Source of the DNA: Myxococcales bacterium
Lineage (GTDB): Bacteria > Myxococcota_A > Polyangia > Polyangiales > Polyangiaceae
DNA length: 32,124 nt
Reading direction: 5' to 3'
NCBI GenBank assembly: GCA_021778125.1
Contig: JAJYCT010000021.1
Coordinates: 1-32,124, forward strand
This document shows positions 6,702 through 14,621 of this stretch, piece after piece. Position numbers and translations under genes: made by a program. How positions within the stretch are numbered: position 1 is the stretch's first letter; each line of letters begins with the position of its first letter. A model generated the notes under the pieces. The model was given only the letters and a program-made list of their open reading frames with translations, did no database searches and was not told the origin of the DNA.

Positions 6702-9104
6702 GTGGACGCGCTGCGCCCGGATCCCTGTCCGCCCAAGACACGCGCCGACCTGGAGTGGGATCGCGTCCTCGCGGCCCTCGGCCAGCGGTGCGCAGGCCCC
6801 CTGGGCCGCAAGCTCGCCCGGGACCTGCCGTTCGCGGCGACGCGCGAGGAGGCGCGCGACGCCCTCGACCAGGCGGCGGAGGCGACGCGCCTGCTCGGCG
6901 AGGGGCGAACGCTCCCCGTCGGGGAGGTCGACGACGTCGACGCGGCGCTCGACCGGGCGCGGGTCGGCGGCGTCCTCGACCCTGCCGAGCTGCGCGGCGT
7001 CGGACGCATGCTCGCCGCGGCGCGCGCCCTCCGGCGCTTCCTGGCGTCGCGGCGCGCGGACCTGCCGGCCGTCTTCGGGGCCTGCTCGACGGATCCGACG
7101 CTCGACGAGCTGGCCGACGAGCTGTCATCGGCCTTCGAGCCCGACGGCACTCTGTCGGACAAGGCGAGCGTCCGCCTGCGCGAGCTTCGCGGCGAGTGGC
7201 ACGCCGCCCGTCAGCGGATGCTCGCCCGCATGGAGGACCTGATGGCGCGGTACGCCCCGGTCCTGCAAGACCGGTTCGTGACCGAGCGCGAGGGGCGGTG
7301 GGTGCTGCCCGTCCGCAGCGACGCGCACGAGCGCTTCCCCGGGATCGTCCACGCGACCAGCGCGAGCGGCTCGACGCTGTTCGTCGAGCCGCGCGCGGTC
7401 ATCCCGATGGGCAACCGCCTCAAGGTCCTCGAGGCCGACGTGCGGCGCGAAGAGGAGGCCGTCTACGCGCGCCTCACGGCGTCGGTCACCGAGCTCTTGC
7501 CCAGCGTGGAGGCGGCGGTCCGCGCCCTGGCTCTGGCCGACGTCCGCGCGGCCACCGCGGGGCTCGCGCACGAGCTCTCCCTCACGTTCCCCGAGATCGT
7601 CGACGAGCCCCGCCTCGACCTGCGCCGGGCGCGCCACCTGCTCCTCACGCTCGACCTCCCCGCCGTGGTGGCGAGCGACCTGTCCCTCGAGGCGGGACGC
7701 GCGATGGTCGTGAGCGGCCCCAACGCGGGGGGCAAGACCGTCGCCCTGAAGACCATGGGGCTCACCGCGCTCATGGTCCGCGCGGGGATGCCCGTCCCCT
7801 GCGACGAGGGGAGCGTCGTCGGCCTGTTCGACGTCGTGCTCACCGACGTGGGCGACGACCAGAGCCTGCAGAAGAACCTCTCGACGTTCAGCGCCCATGT
7901 CTCGAACCTCGTCGGCATCCTCGACGAGACGAGCCGCGGCGCGCTCGTACTCCTCGACGAGCTCGCGGGCGGGACCGACCCGCGCGAGGGCGAGGCGCTC
8001 GCGGCGGGGCTGCTCGACAGCCTCTGCGCGCGTGGCGGGGCCGTCGCGGCAACCACTCACTACGAAGGGCTCAAGGCGCTCGCGCTCGCCGACGCGCGAT
8101 TCGTCAACGCGAGCGTGGGCTTCGACCTCGTCACGATGACGCCGACCTTCAAGCTGGCGATCGGCGTGCCGGGGAGCTCCAGCGCCCTCGCCGTGGCGCG
8201 TCGCTTCGGCATGCCCGGGACCGTCATCGCGCGCGCCGAGCGCTTCCTCACGCGGGAGGCGCAGAGCTTCGAGTCGGTGGTGCAGCGGCTCCACGACGAG
8301 CGGGCCGCGCTCGAGCTGGCTCGAGCCGCCGCGGAGGAGCGCGAGCGCGAGGCGCGTCTGGCTCGCGTGCGCCTGGAGGGCGAGCTCGAGTCGGCGCGCA
8401 CCCGCGAGAAGAAGATCCTCAGCGAGGAGGGCCGCGAGCTCATGGAGCGCCTCCGGCGAGCGCGCGAGGACCTGCGCGAGGCCCAGGCGAGGCTCCGCGC
8501 GAAGAAGATCGAGCCGGAGGCTCTGCGCGAGGCCGAGCGCGCCGTCGAGCGCGTCTCGGGCGCCGTGGCCATCGGGGGCGATCTGGAGCGCCTCGTGGCG
8601 CCGCCCGCTGCGGCCCCGGCCGAGGTGGTGCGGGCCGCCCAGCTGCGCAAGGGAGCCCGGGTCTGGGTGCCACGCCTGCGCGCCGAGGCGACCGTGGTCG
8701 ACGTCTCGGGAGACCAGGTCCGCGTCGCGGCGGGCCCGCTCAAGCTCACCGTCGCGGTGTCCGAGCTGCGCGCGGGGACGCCCCCGGAGCCCTCGCCGTC
8801 GCGGCCGGGGGGCGGGCGCGCCCCCGCTCCCCAGCCCCTCGAGGAGGCTCCCGTGCAGACGCGGGACAACACCTGCGACCTGCGAGGCCTGCGCGTCGAC
8901 GACGCCGTGGCCATGGCGACGAGCTTCCTCGACCGAGCCCTCGCCGATCGCCAGCGCGCGGTGTTCCTGCTCCACGGTCACGGGACGGGCGCCCTGCGCG
9001 ACGCGATCCGCACCGAGCTTTCCCGGTCGCCGTACGTCGCGCGGTTCCGCGCCGGCGAGGCCGATCGCGGCGGCGACGGCGTCACGGTCGTGTGGCTGGC
9101 CTGA
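6702..9104 (+). CDS. mutS2: Endonuclease MutS2 (MutS-like ATPase with Smr domain)
   Basis: 800 residues, close to the usual ~780. An N-terminal MutS-like core leads to the Walker A motif SGPNAGGKTVALKTMG (Lys345), then LSTFSAHVSNL (signature), VLLDELAGGTDP (Walker B) and ATTHYEGLK. A charged coiled-coil of about residues 520-620 is rich in Glu and Arg. The C-terminal Smr nuclease domain has CDLRGLRVDDA and HGHGTGALR (His758). MutS2 is not a mismatch-repair protein. It is known to bind branched DNA and limit recombination, or to rescue collided ribosomes. The Smr motif starts CDLRG rather than the common LDLRG. GTG 6702 is the first in-frame start after the korB stop, and there is no ribosome-binding site. 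Confidence 0.93.
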   Translation: MDALRPDPCPPKTRADLEWDRVLAALGQRCAGPLGRKLARDLPFAATREEARDALDQAAEATRLLGEGRTLPVGEVDDVDAALDRARVGGVLDPAELRGVGRMLAAARALRRFLASRRADLPAVFGACSTDPTLDELADELSSAFEPDGTLSDKASVRLRELRGEWHAARQRMLARMEDLMARYAPVLQDRFVTEREGRWVLPVRSDAHERFPGIVHATSASGSTLFVEPRAVIPMGNRLKVLEADVRREEEAVYARLTASVTELLPSVEAAVRALALADVRAATAGLAHELSLTFPEIVDEPRLDLRRARHLLLTLDLPAVVASDLSLEAGRAMVVSGPNAGGKTVALKTMGLTALMVRAGMPVPCDEGSVVGLFDVVLTDVGDDQSLQKNLSTFSAHVSNLVGILDETSRGALVLLDELAGGTDPREGEALAAGLLDSLCARGGAVAATTHYEGLKALALADARFVNASVGFDLVTMTPTFKLAIGVPGSSSALAVARRFGMPGTVIARAERFLTREAQSFESVVQRLHDERAALELARAAAEEREREARLARVRLEGELESARTREKKILSEEGRELMERLRRAREDLREAQARLRAKKIEPEALREAERAVERVSGAVAIGGDLERLVAPPAAAPAEVVRAAQLRKGARVWVPRLRAEATVVDVSGDQVRVAAGPLKLTVAVSELRAGTPPEPSPSRPGGGRAPAPQPLEEAPVQTRDNTCDLRGLRVDDAVAMATSFLDRALADRQRAVFLLHGHGTGALRDAIRTELSRSPYVARFRAGEADRGGDGVTVVWLA

Positions 9105-9144
9105 CCGTGGCCGTACCGGTGCACGCCTGCTACCTTCACGAGAC

Positions 9145-9678
9145 ATGCGCTTGGCCTGGCTCGGGTTCGTGTGCGGCGCCTTCCTCGCTTGTGGCGGTGG
9201 CAGCTTCAGCGCCGGGGGAGCCGCCGGCGACGGGGGAGCCGCCGGCGACGGGGGCGGTGGGGGCACCAAGGGAGGTGACGGCGCGACGGAGGCGGGCACG
9301 CGTGCCGGGCTCCGCTGCGGCGCGGACAACGTGTGCGACGGGGCGACCCCCGTCTGCTGCTACGCCTCGGACACCACCTCGTTCAGCTGCGCCCACCAGG
9401 AGTGCGGCTGCGATACGCAGCTCGGCTGCCGCCAGAAGAACGACTGCGCCGGGAACGACGTGTGCTGCATCGCCCGGACGACCGACGCCACGTGCACCGA
9501 CGGTCACTTCGTGGCGGCCTGCTCGGGGATCGTGGACTGCAAGCCACCTTCGCGCGTGCTCTGCGATCCGGCGGCGGTCGGGGCGTGCGGCGCAGGCCTG
9601 ACCTGCAAGACCGACGCGACCACGCTGGCCTCGGTCGGGCTCCCCGCGAACGAGGGCCTGGGCGTCTGCGGGTTCTGA
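9145..9678 (+). CDS. Cys-rich secreted lipoprotein, function unknown
   Basis: 177 residues. A short signal peptide ends in a lipobox FLAC with Cys16, so the mature protein should be lipid-anchored outside the cytoplasm. A Gly/Ser/Ala-rich low-complexity spacer follows (residues ~17-50, partly encoded by an 18-bp tandem repeat). The rest holds two similar cysteine modules, each with a vicinal pair: VCCYASDTTSFSC and VCCIARTTDATC. About 20 cysteines suggest a disulfide-knotted extracellular domain. Such small Cys-rich lipoproteins are common in myxobacterial genomes, mostly without known roles. ATG 9145 is preceded by TACCTT at 9131-9136 and by no Shine-Dalgarno. I do not recognise a named family. 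Confidence 0.78.
   Translation: MRLAWLGFVCGAFLACGGGSFSAGGAAGDGGAAGDGGGGGTKGGDGATEAGTRAGLRCGADNVCDGATPVCCYASDTTSFSCAHQECGCDTQLGCRQKNDCAGNDVCCIARTTDATCTDGHFVAACSGIVDCKPPSRVLCDPAAVGACGAGLTCKTDATTLASVGLPANEGLGVCGF
9214..9255 (+). repeat. 18-bp tandem repeat in the lipoprotein spacer
   Basis: Two exact copies of an 18-bp unit (9214-9231 and 9232-9249) plus a partial third. They encode repeated Gly-Ala-Ala-Gly-Asp in the linker behind the lipidated cysteine. Copy-number change would keep the frame and alter linker length. Confidence 0.8.
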
Positions 9679-9775
9679 CGCGTCAGAGCTCGCCGTCACT
9701 CGTGGTGCCCACATGGTAGGACCGCGTCCGTGGGCGGCCTGCCCCGAGTCGCCCCGCGCGTGGAATAATGGCTCG

Positions 9776-10369
9776 ATGGGCGTGACGGGTCACCCTCGCT
9801 CGAGCCGGCGACGCGCGCGCGGCTTCACCCTCATCGAGCTCATGGTCGTGGTGGTCATCATCGGCGTGCTCGCCGCGCTGGCCGTCGTCGGCTACCGCAA
9901 GCTCGTCGACGCCTCGCACGTCAACGAGGCGACCAACGTGCTGCAGAGCATCCGCGTCGCGCAGGAGGCCTACCACGGCGAGGCGCTCCAGTACGCGAAC
10001 ATCTCGGCGACGCCGCAGTCGCTCTACCCCCAGGCCCAGCCCACCGGCAAGGTGATGACCGCGTGGGGCGGGGTGTGCTCGAACTGCAACGACAACACCA
10101 CGGGGTGGTCGGTCCTGCCCGTGCGCGTCGACGGACCGGTGCTCTTCGGCTACTCGACCGTCGCGGGGGGGCCGGGGACGGGCCCCGGGGGAGCGGGTGG
10201 GGGGGCCGTCACGGTCGGCGGTCAGTCGATGACGTTCCCGGCGACCCCCACGACCGACTGGTACGTCGCCGCGGCCGTGTGCGATCTGGACGGGCAGGGG
10301 CTGCCCAACACGGTCGCCTTCACGACCTCCTGGAGCAATCAGGTCTTCGTCTTCAACGCGGGGCAGTGA
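9776..10369 (+). CDS. Type IV pilin-like prepilin
   Basis: 197 residues from ATG 9776, chosen because it gives a short basic leader (RSSRRRARG) before the class III prepilin cleavage site. Cleavage after Gly16 would leave Phe at +1 and Glu at +5 in FTLIELMVVVVIIGVLAALA, the standard N-methylation and helix segment. The globular part is unlike PilA in detail. It has a Cys-x2-Cys (VCSNCND), a Gly-rich loop (GGPGTGPGGAGGGAV) and a C-terminal half with another Cys. It could be a minor pilin, a pseudopilin or a fimbrial subunit; no assembly genes are in the window. An in-frame GTG at 9713 would give an unusually long leader and is unlikely. Confidence 0.85.
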   Translation: MGVTGHPRSSRRRARGFTLIELMVVVVIIGVLAALAVVGYRKLVDASHVNEATNVLQSIRVAQEAYHGEALQYANISATPQSLYPQAQPTGKVMTAWGGVCSNCNDNTTGWSVLPVRVDGPVLFGYSTVAGGPGTGPGGAGGGAVTVGGQSMTFPATPTTDWYVAAAVCDLDGQGLPNTVAFTTSWSNQVFVFNAGQ

Positions 10370-10382
10370 GGCGGGCCCCTCA
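10367..10382. terminator. Small hairpin spanning two convergent stop codons
   Basis: TGAGG (10367-10371) pairs with CCTCA (10378-10382) around a 6-base GC loop. The pilin stop and the stop of the convergent ThDP gene lie in the two arms. There is no T-tract, so intrinsic termination is doubtful. Confidence 0.25.
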
Positions 10383-12011
10383 GACGCTGATGGCGCCCTT
10401 GCGGAAGTCGCTCTTCGCGATCTTCACGTTGACGCAGGCCGGGACGCCGCAGGCGAAGGCCTCGTCGAGGGCAGGCCCCAGCTGCTCGGCGCGCTCGACC
10501 CAGAAGCCGCGACCGCCGCAGGCCTCCACGACCTTCTCGTAGCGCGTGTACTCGAGCGCCGTCGCGACGGCGCGCTGCTCGCCGTACATCTCGACCTGAC
10601 CGCGGCGGATCTGCGTCCAGCCAGCGTCGTTGCCGATGACGGCGACCACGGGGATGTTCTGGCGGGCCATCGCCTCGAACTCCATCGCGTGGAGCCCGAA
10701 GCTCCCGTCGCCGTAGACGAGGACGACGCGGGCCTCGGGGCGCGCGAGCTTCGCGGCCATCGCGTAGCCGGGGCCCACGCCGAGGGTCCCGAGCGGTCCC
10801 GGGTCCATCCAGAGCTGCGGCCACTGCAGCTTGAGCACGTACGCGGCCGTCGCCACGAAGTCCCCGCCGTCGCCCACGACGATGTCGTCGCCGCGCAGGC
10901 GCTTGCCAAGCTCCGCGCAGACGCGCAGCGGGTTGGGCGGCGACTCGCTGGACTCGATCTCGGCGAGCATCTTGGAGCGTCGCCTGTCCTCGTCGGCCCG
11001 GACCGCGCCGAGCCAGGCGCTGGCCTTCTTGGTCCCCGCCGCGGCGACCAGCTGCTCGAGCACCAGGCCGCTGTCGCCGTCGATGGCCACGTCCACCCGC
11101 CGGTTGCGCCCGAGCTCTGCGGCGTCGAGATCGACCTGCACGATCTTCGCGCCCTCCGCCCACGTCGGCGAGCGCCCGTAGTCGACGCGGAAGTCGAAGG
11201 GGGTCCCGAAGACGAAGACGCAGTCGCTCTGCCCAAGCGCGAACCTGCGCGACCGCGAGAAGAGGCCAGGGTGATCGTGGGGGAGCGCGCCCCGCGCCAT
11301 GCCGTTCAGGTAGAAGGGCACCTCGAACGCCTCGGCCGCCCGTGCGACCGCGTCGCGCCGGGGCGACCAGCGCAGCTGCGAGCCCACCAGGAACACCGGG
11401 CGCTCGGAGGCCCGCAGCAGCGCCGCGGCTTGCTCGATCGCGCGAGCGTCGCCTGCCGGGCGGGGAGGCTCGGGCAGGGGGCGCGTCGCCGGCTCCGCGT
11501 CGTCCGCGAAGTTCATGAGCATGTCCAGGGGCATCTCCAGGAAGACGGGCCCGGGCAGGTTCGCCTGCGCCACGCGGAAGGCGGCGTCGACGTACTCCGC
11601 GATGCGGCGCGTCTCGGGGATCTGGACCGCCCACTTGGTGATCGGGCGCATCAGGGCCACGTGGTCCATGTCCTGCAGCGACCCCATGTCGCACAGCAGC
11701 TTGGGGCCCGCGCCGCCGATGACGATCAGCGGGATGCCCGCGCGCTGCGCGTTGGCGACCGCCGTGACGACGTCGGTGACCCCCGGGCCGGCGGTGACGG
11801 CGCACACCCCGGGCCTGCCGGTCACCCGTGCCCATCCGTCGGCCGCGTGCCCGGCCGTCTGCTCGTGGCGTACGTCGACGACGCGGATTCCCTCGTCGAG
11901 GCAACCGTCGTAGATGGACTGGATATGCCCCCCGCACAGCGTGAAGAGATGCGAGGTCCCGTGCCGCTTGAGCGCCTGGGCGACGAGGCGCCCACCATGA
12001 ACCATTCCCAT
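10380..12011 (-). CDS. ThDP-dependent enzyme of the acetolactate synthase/2-hydroxyacyl-CoA lyase type
   Basis: 543 residues from ATG 12011, preceded by GGGAGG; a second ATG at 12005 is also possible. The three POX-family domains are present: an N-terminal pyrimidine domain with the catalytic Glu50 in VDVRHEQTAGHAADG, a central domain, and a C-terminal PP domain with GDGSFGLHAMEFEAMARQ and the closing IGND. The overall pattern, including FTLCGGHI and the C-terminal SDFRKGAISV, looks closer to ILVBL/2-hydroxyacyl-CoA lyase-like proteins than to IlvB. No small regulatory subunit (ilvN) is adjacent, which argues against canonical acetolactate synthase. The substrate is unknown; oxalyl-CoA decarboxylase or benzaldehyde lyase-like activity cannot be excluded. 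Confidence 0.82.
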   Translation of the reverse strand: MGMVHGGRLVAQALKRHGTSHLFTLCGGHIQSIYDGCLDEGIRVVDVRHEQTAGHAADGWARVTGRPGVCAVTAGPGVTDVVTAVANAQRAGIPLIVIGGAGPKLLCDMGSLQDMDHVALMRPITKWAVQIPETRRIAEYVDAAFRVAQANLPGPVFLEMPLDMLMNFADDAEPATRPLPEPPRPAGDARAIEQAAALLRASERPVFLVGSQLRWSPRRDAVARAAEAFEVPFYLNGMARGALPHDHPGLFSRSRRFALGQSDCVFVFGTPFDFRVDYGRSPTWAEGAKIVQVDLDAAELGRNRRVDVAIDGDSGLVLEQLVAAAGTKKASAWLGAVRADEDRRRSKMLAEIESSESPPNPLRVCAELGKRLRGDDIVVGDGGDFVATAAYVLKLQWPQLWMDPGPLGTLGVGPGYAMAAKLARPEARVVLVYGDGSFGLHAMEFEAMARQNIPVVAVIGNDAGWTQIRRGQVEMYGEQRAVATALEYTRYEKVVEACGGRGFWVERAEQLGPALDEAFACGVPACVNVKIAKSDFRKGAISV

Positions 12012-12021
12012 ACCGCCTCCC

Positions 12022-12050
12022 GTGACTCGAGGACGAAGCCCGAGCACAAT
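12022..12050 (+). promoter_or_regulatory. Candidate sigma-70 promoter for the Ser/Thr kinase gene
   Basis: GTGACT (12022-12027, 4/6 to TTGACA) and CACAAT (12045-12050, 4/6 to TATAAT) are separated by exactly 17 bp. The kinase GTG lies 11 bp after the -10, with no Shine-Dalgarno, so the message would have a leader of only a few bases or none. The divergent ThDP gene has only 50 bp of shared upstream DNA; TATTGT on the minus strand may be its -10. Confidence 0.4.
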
Positions 12051-12061
12051 ACCCCGAGCGC

Positions 12062-13606
12062 GTGACTTCTGCCTCTGCCGCCATCCACCCCGGCACCGCC
12101 GTGGGGTCTCACGTCATCGAGCGCCTCCTGGCGGAGGGCGGGATGAGCGTCCTCTACCTCGCCCTGGACGATGCCGGGGAGCGCGTCGTGGTCAAGATGC
12201 TCCGCCCGGACCTCGTCACCTCCACGACGCGCGCCCGGTTGCAGCGAGAGGCCCGGGCGCTCGCCGCGGTGGAGCACCCTGGGGTCGTGCGCGTGCACGG
12301 GGCCGGGGAGCACGAGGGGGCCCCGTGGATTGCCATGGACTACGTGCGCGGCACGGACCTGAAGCGCATCCTGACGGACCGGGGCGCGCTGCCGATCGAG
12401 ACCGCCGTGCTCCATGCCGTGCAAGCCACGGAGGCCCTGGACGCCGCGCACGCGGCAGGCGTCATCCACCGCGACCTCAAGCCGTCGAACATCCTCGTGA
12501 CGCCCGAGGGGCGCGTCGTCCTCGTCGACTTCGGCATCGCCAAGCGGCGAGCGGAGCCGCGTGACGGGGACGTGCTCACGAGCGCTCACGAGGTCCTCGG
12601 CACGCCGGCGTACCTGTCGCCGGAGCAGCTCGAGCACGGCCTCGCCGACGAGCGCAGCGACGTCTGGGCGATGGGGTGTGTCCTGTACGAGATGGTCGTC
12701 GGGGCCCCGCCGTTCGGCCGCGGCGACGGGGCCACGACGGCGGCGATCCTGCGCGACGAGCCGCGGATGCCTCCCAGCGTGCCCCCGACCCTCGCGCAGA
12801 TCATCGGGGCGTGCCTGCGCAAGAGCTCCTTCGCCCGCGTGGCTTCGGCCCGCGAGCTGCTCGCCATGCTGCGGGACGCGCACGTCGAGGCGCGGACCAA
12901 GCGCCCCTCGATGCGTCCGATCGCCGCCGCCTCGCCCAGCAGTCCGCCCCGCGTGGCGGTGTCGAGGGCCTCGTCCGCGCCGGTCGGCGGGCGCCCCCCC
13001 GCGACGCGCACCGCGGCCGCCTCGCGCGGCCGGATCAAGGGAACGGCCATTCGCGCCGGCGTGGCCTGGTTCGCGGCGACCTACGGGGACGCCGGGGTGT
13101 CGCAGGTCGTGCCCCTCGCGACGCCGGACCTGGCGGCGGTCCTGCGCACGGAGGACCCGGCCTTCGGTCTCATCGCGTCGGGGTGGTACGAGACGGGGCT
13201 GGTGGGCGAGCTCCTCGAGGTGCTCGAGCGCATCGCGTCGTCCCCCGAGCCGGCCGCCTTCCAGTCCAAGCTCGCCGACGCGATCGCCGAGGACAACGTG
13301 CACGGCATCTACCGGGTCCTCTTCCGGCTGGTGTCGTCGCCGGCGCTGCTCGAGGCCAACGCCCAGCGCGTGTGGCGCACGTATGTCGATGAGGGGACCC
13401 TGTCGGTGTCCCTGCGAGGCCAGGGGGCGTTCGCGGCCGTCGTGCGCGGCTGGGCCCACCACCACCCGGCGGTGTGCCTCATGATCCGGGCGATGATCGA
13501 GCGCCTGCTCCGCGCGGTCGGGTACCGCGGCCTGGTCGTCGAGCGCACCGGCTGCATCGACCAGGGCGATCCGCACTGCATGTACGCGGGGATCTGGCTG
13601 CCCTGA
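12062..13606 (+). CDS. Ser/Thr protein kinase with C-terminal DUF2378/V4R-like domain
   Basis: 514 residues. Residues ~15-285 are a Hanks-type kinase: glycine loop LLAEGGMSVLYLA, Lys45 (VVVKML), catalytic loop IHRDLKPSN with Asp138, DFG at Asp156, and GTPAYLSPEQ in the activation segment. All key residues are present, so it should be active. A basic, Ala/Pro-rich linker follows (about 286-325). The last ~190 residues form a separate domain (IKGTAIRAGVAWFAATYGD through ERTGCIDQGDPHCMYAGIW) that resembles the DUF2378 (TIGR02265)/4-vinyl-reductase-like domains of myxobacteria. These are thought to bind small ligands. No transmembrane segment is seen, so it is probably a cytosolic sensor kinase. 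The domain name is by pattern memory and is less certain than the kinase call. Confidence 0.9.
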   Translation: MTSASAAIHPGTAVGSHVIERLLAEGGMSVLYLALDDAGERVVVKMLRPDLVTSTTRARLQREARALAAVEHPGVVRVHGAGEHEGAPWIAMDYVRGTDLKRILTDRGALPIETAVLHAVQATEALDAAHAAGVIHRDLKPSNILVTPEGRVVLVDFGIAKRRAEPRDGDVLTSAHEVLGTPAYLSPEQLEHGLADERSDVWAMGCVLYEMVVGAPPFGRGDGATTAAILRDEPRMPPSVPPTLAQIIGACLRKSSFARVASARELLAMLRDAHVEARTKRPSMRPIAAASPSSPPRVAVSRASSAPVGGRPPATRTAAASRGRIKGTAIRAGVAWFAATYGDAGVSQVVPLATPDLAAVLRTEDPAFGLIASGWYETGLVGELLEVLERIASSPEPAAFQSKLADAIAEDNVHGIYRVLFRLVSSPALLEANAQRVWRTYVDEGTLSVSLRGQGAFAAVVRGWAHHHPAVCLMIRAMIERLLRAVGYRGLVVERTGCIDQGDPHCMYAGIWLP

Positions 13607-13726
13607 GGCGAGAGCGCCCGTCCCCGCGTGCGCTGCGACGCAAGCCTTGCGCGGTGCCCCGCGCGTCCCTCGCGGCAAATCGCTGCAGCGGGGCCCTGGC
13701 TCGTCTCCTGCTAATCCCTGCGCGCT

Positions 13727-13963
13727 GTGAGGCCTGGGGAAGACATCTTCGCCGCGGGACCGCACGGTGCCCTCGACCGGCTCCGCACACTGAGACGAGA
13801 GGCACGGCTGCGCGCCTACCTCTCCAGCCCGGAGCGGCTCTCCGCATGGAAGCGGCTCGAGGCTGCGCTCAACGACGTCGAGCGGGTGGCCGAGCGGACG
13901 CCGAACGCGTCGCTCGCGGAGATCTGCACGGCCGTCGCCTGCGTCCTCGAGTTTCTCGAGTGA
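13727..13963 (+). CDS. Small hypothetical protein
   Basis: 78 residues from GTG 13727 (RPGEDIFAAGPHGALDRLRT). It is mainly charged and helical (LRREARLRAYLSS, WKRLEAALNDVERVAER) and ends in a hydrophobic AEICTAVACVLEFLE. Third positions are strongly G/C, as in real genes here, and the composition is balanced rather than Arg-only like a shadow frame. I recognise no family. No ribosome site is visible. It lies alone between the kinase and the HU terminator. Nothing else is visible in 13607-13726. Confidence 0.45.
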   Translation: MRPGEDIFAAGPHGALDRLRTLRREARLRAYLSSPERLSAWKRLEAALNDVERVAERTPNASLAEICTAVACVLEFLE

Positions 13964-13999
13964 CGGGCGCACCCGCGATCGGGAGCCCACAAAACGAAG

Positions 14000-14032
14000 A
14001 GGCCCCCGGTCGCCTGCGCGAGCCGGGGGCCT
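14000..14032 (-). terminator. Rho-independent terminator of the HU gene
   Basis: A perfect 10-bp GC-rich stem (14000-14009 with 14023-14032) has a 13-base loop. Read on the minus strand it is followed by TCTTCGTTTT, a short T-rich tract. It begins about 18 bp after the HU stop codon. It may also stop rightward transcription from the small ORF. Confidence 0.75.
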
Positions 14033-14050
14033 TCCCGCAGGGCGCGCCGA

Positions 14051-14383
14051 TCAGCCGACCGCGTCCTTGATCGCCTTGACCGGGCGCGCGCGCACGGCCT
14101 TGCTCGCCGGCTTCGCGGCGAACATCTGCTTCTCCTTCGTGAACGGGTTGATGCCCTCACGCGCCGGGCGCGCGGGCTTCTTGACCACGACGAACTTCGC
14201 GAAGCCGGGCAGCACGAAGATGCCGTTCTTCTTGAGCTCGCGGTGACCGATGGTCACCAGCGACTCGACGATCTGCTTCACGTGCTTGCGCGAGACCTCG
14301 TCACCCACCGCGTCCGAGACCGCCTGAAGGATGGCGCTCTTGGACAGGGGCTTGCTCTTCTTGCTCGTGCTGGGCTTGGCCAT
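14051..14383 (-). CDS. HU/IHF-family DNA-binding protein
   Basis: 110 residues, against ~90 for ordinary HU. The HU core is clear: SKSAILQAVSDAVGD (helix 1-2), the beta-saddle FVLPGFAKFVVVKKPARPARE, and the DNA-intercalating arm tip INPFTKE. Extra basic tails occur at the N-terminus (AKPSTSKKSKPL) and C-terminus (SKAVRARPVKAIKDAVG), rich in Lys and Ala as in some myxobacterial and actinobacterial HU variants. It bends and compacts DNA as a dimer. A good Shine-Dalgarno, AGGAGG, lies about 11 bp before ATG 14383, and a terminator follows the stop. The 238-bp gap to the desaturase (14384-14621) must hold both promoters, but I found no convincing boxes in it. Confidence 0.93.
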   Translation of the reverse strand: MAKPSTSKKSKPLSKSAILQAVSDAVGDEVSRKHVKQIVESLVTIGHRELKKNGIFVLPGFAKFVVVKKPARPAREGINPFTKEKQMFAAKPASKAVRARPVKAIKDAVG

Positions 14384-14621
14384 GATGAAGATTTCCTCCT
14401 CTGCAGACCCGAATGAGCTACGGCGAATTCGTGGCCCTTAGCAATGGAAAAAGTGCGCGCTGGCCGGGAAAAAGCGTCGATCCTCGCCCCGCGACGCCGT
14501 CGGCGGGAGGGAAGGACGGAGGGCATGACGCGTTTGACGCGTTCCGGCTTGCCGGGCCGCCCCGTCGCGGTGCCGGCTCGCTCGACACCGCGCCCCCGCT
14601 CGCGTATTCGCTTGACCTCGC

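Noticed and set aside
14435-14480. Two CTTTTTCC words upstream of HU as promoter elements
   Set aside because: No -10/-35 pair with acceptable spacing could be built from them.
14527-14543. Direct repeat GACGCGTT/GACGCGTT upstream of the desaturase
   Set aside because: Two short copies only, with no palindromic structure or position that points to a regulator.
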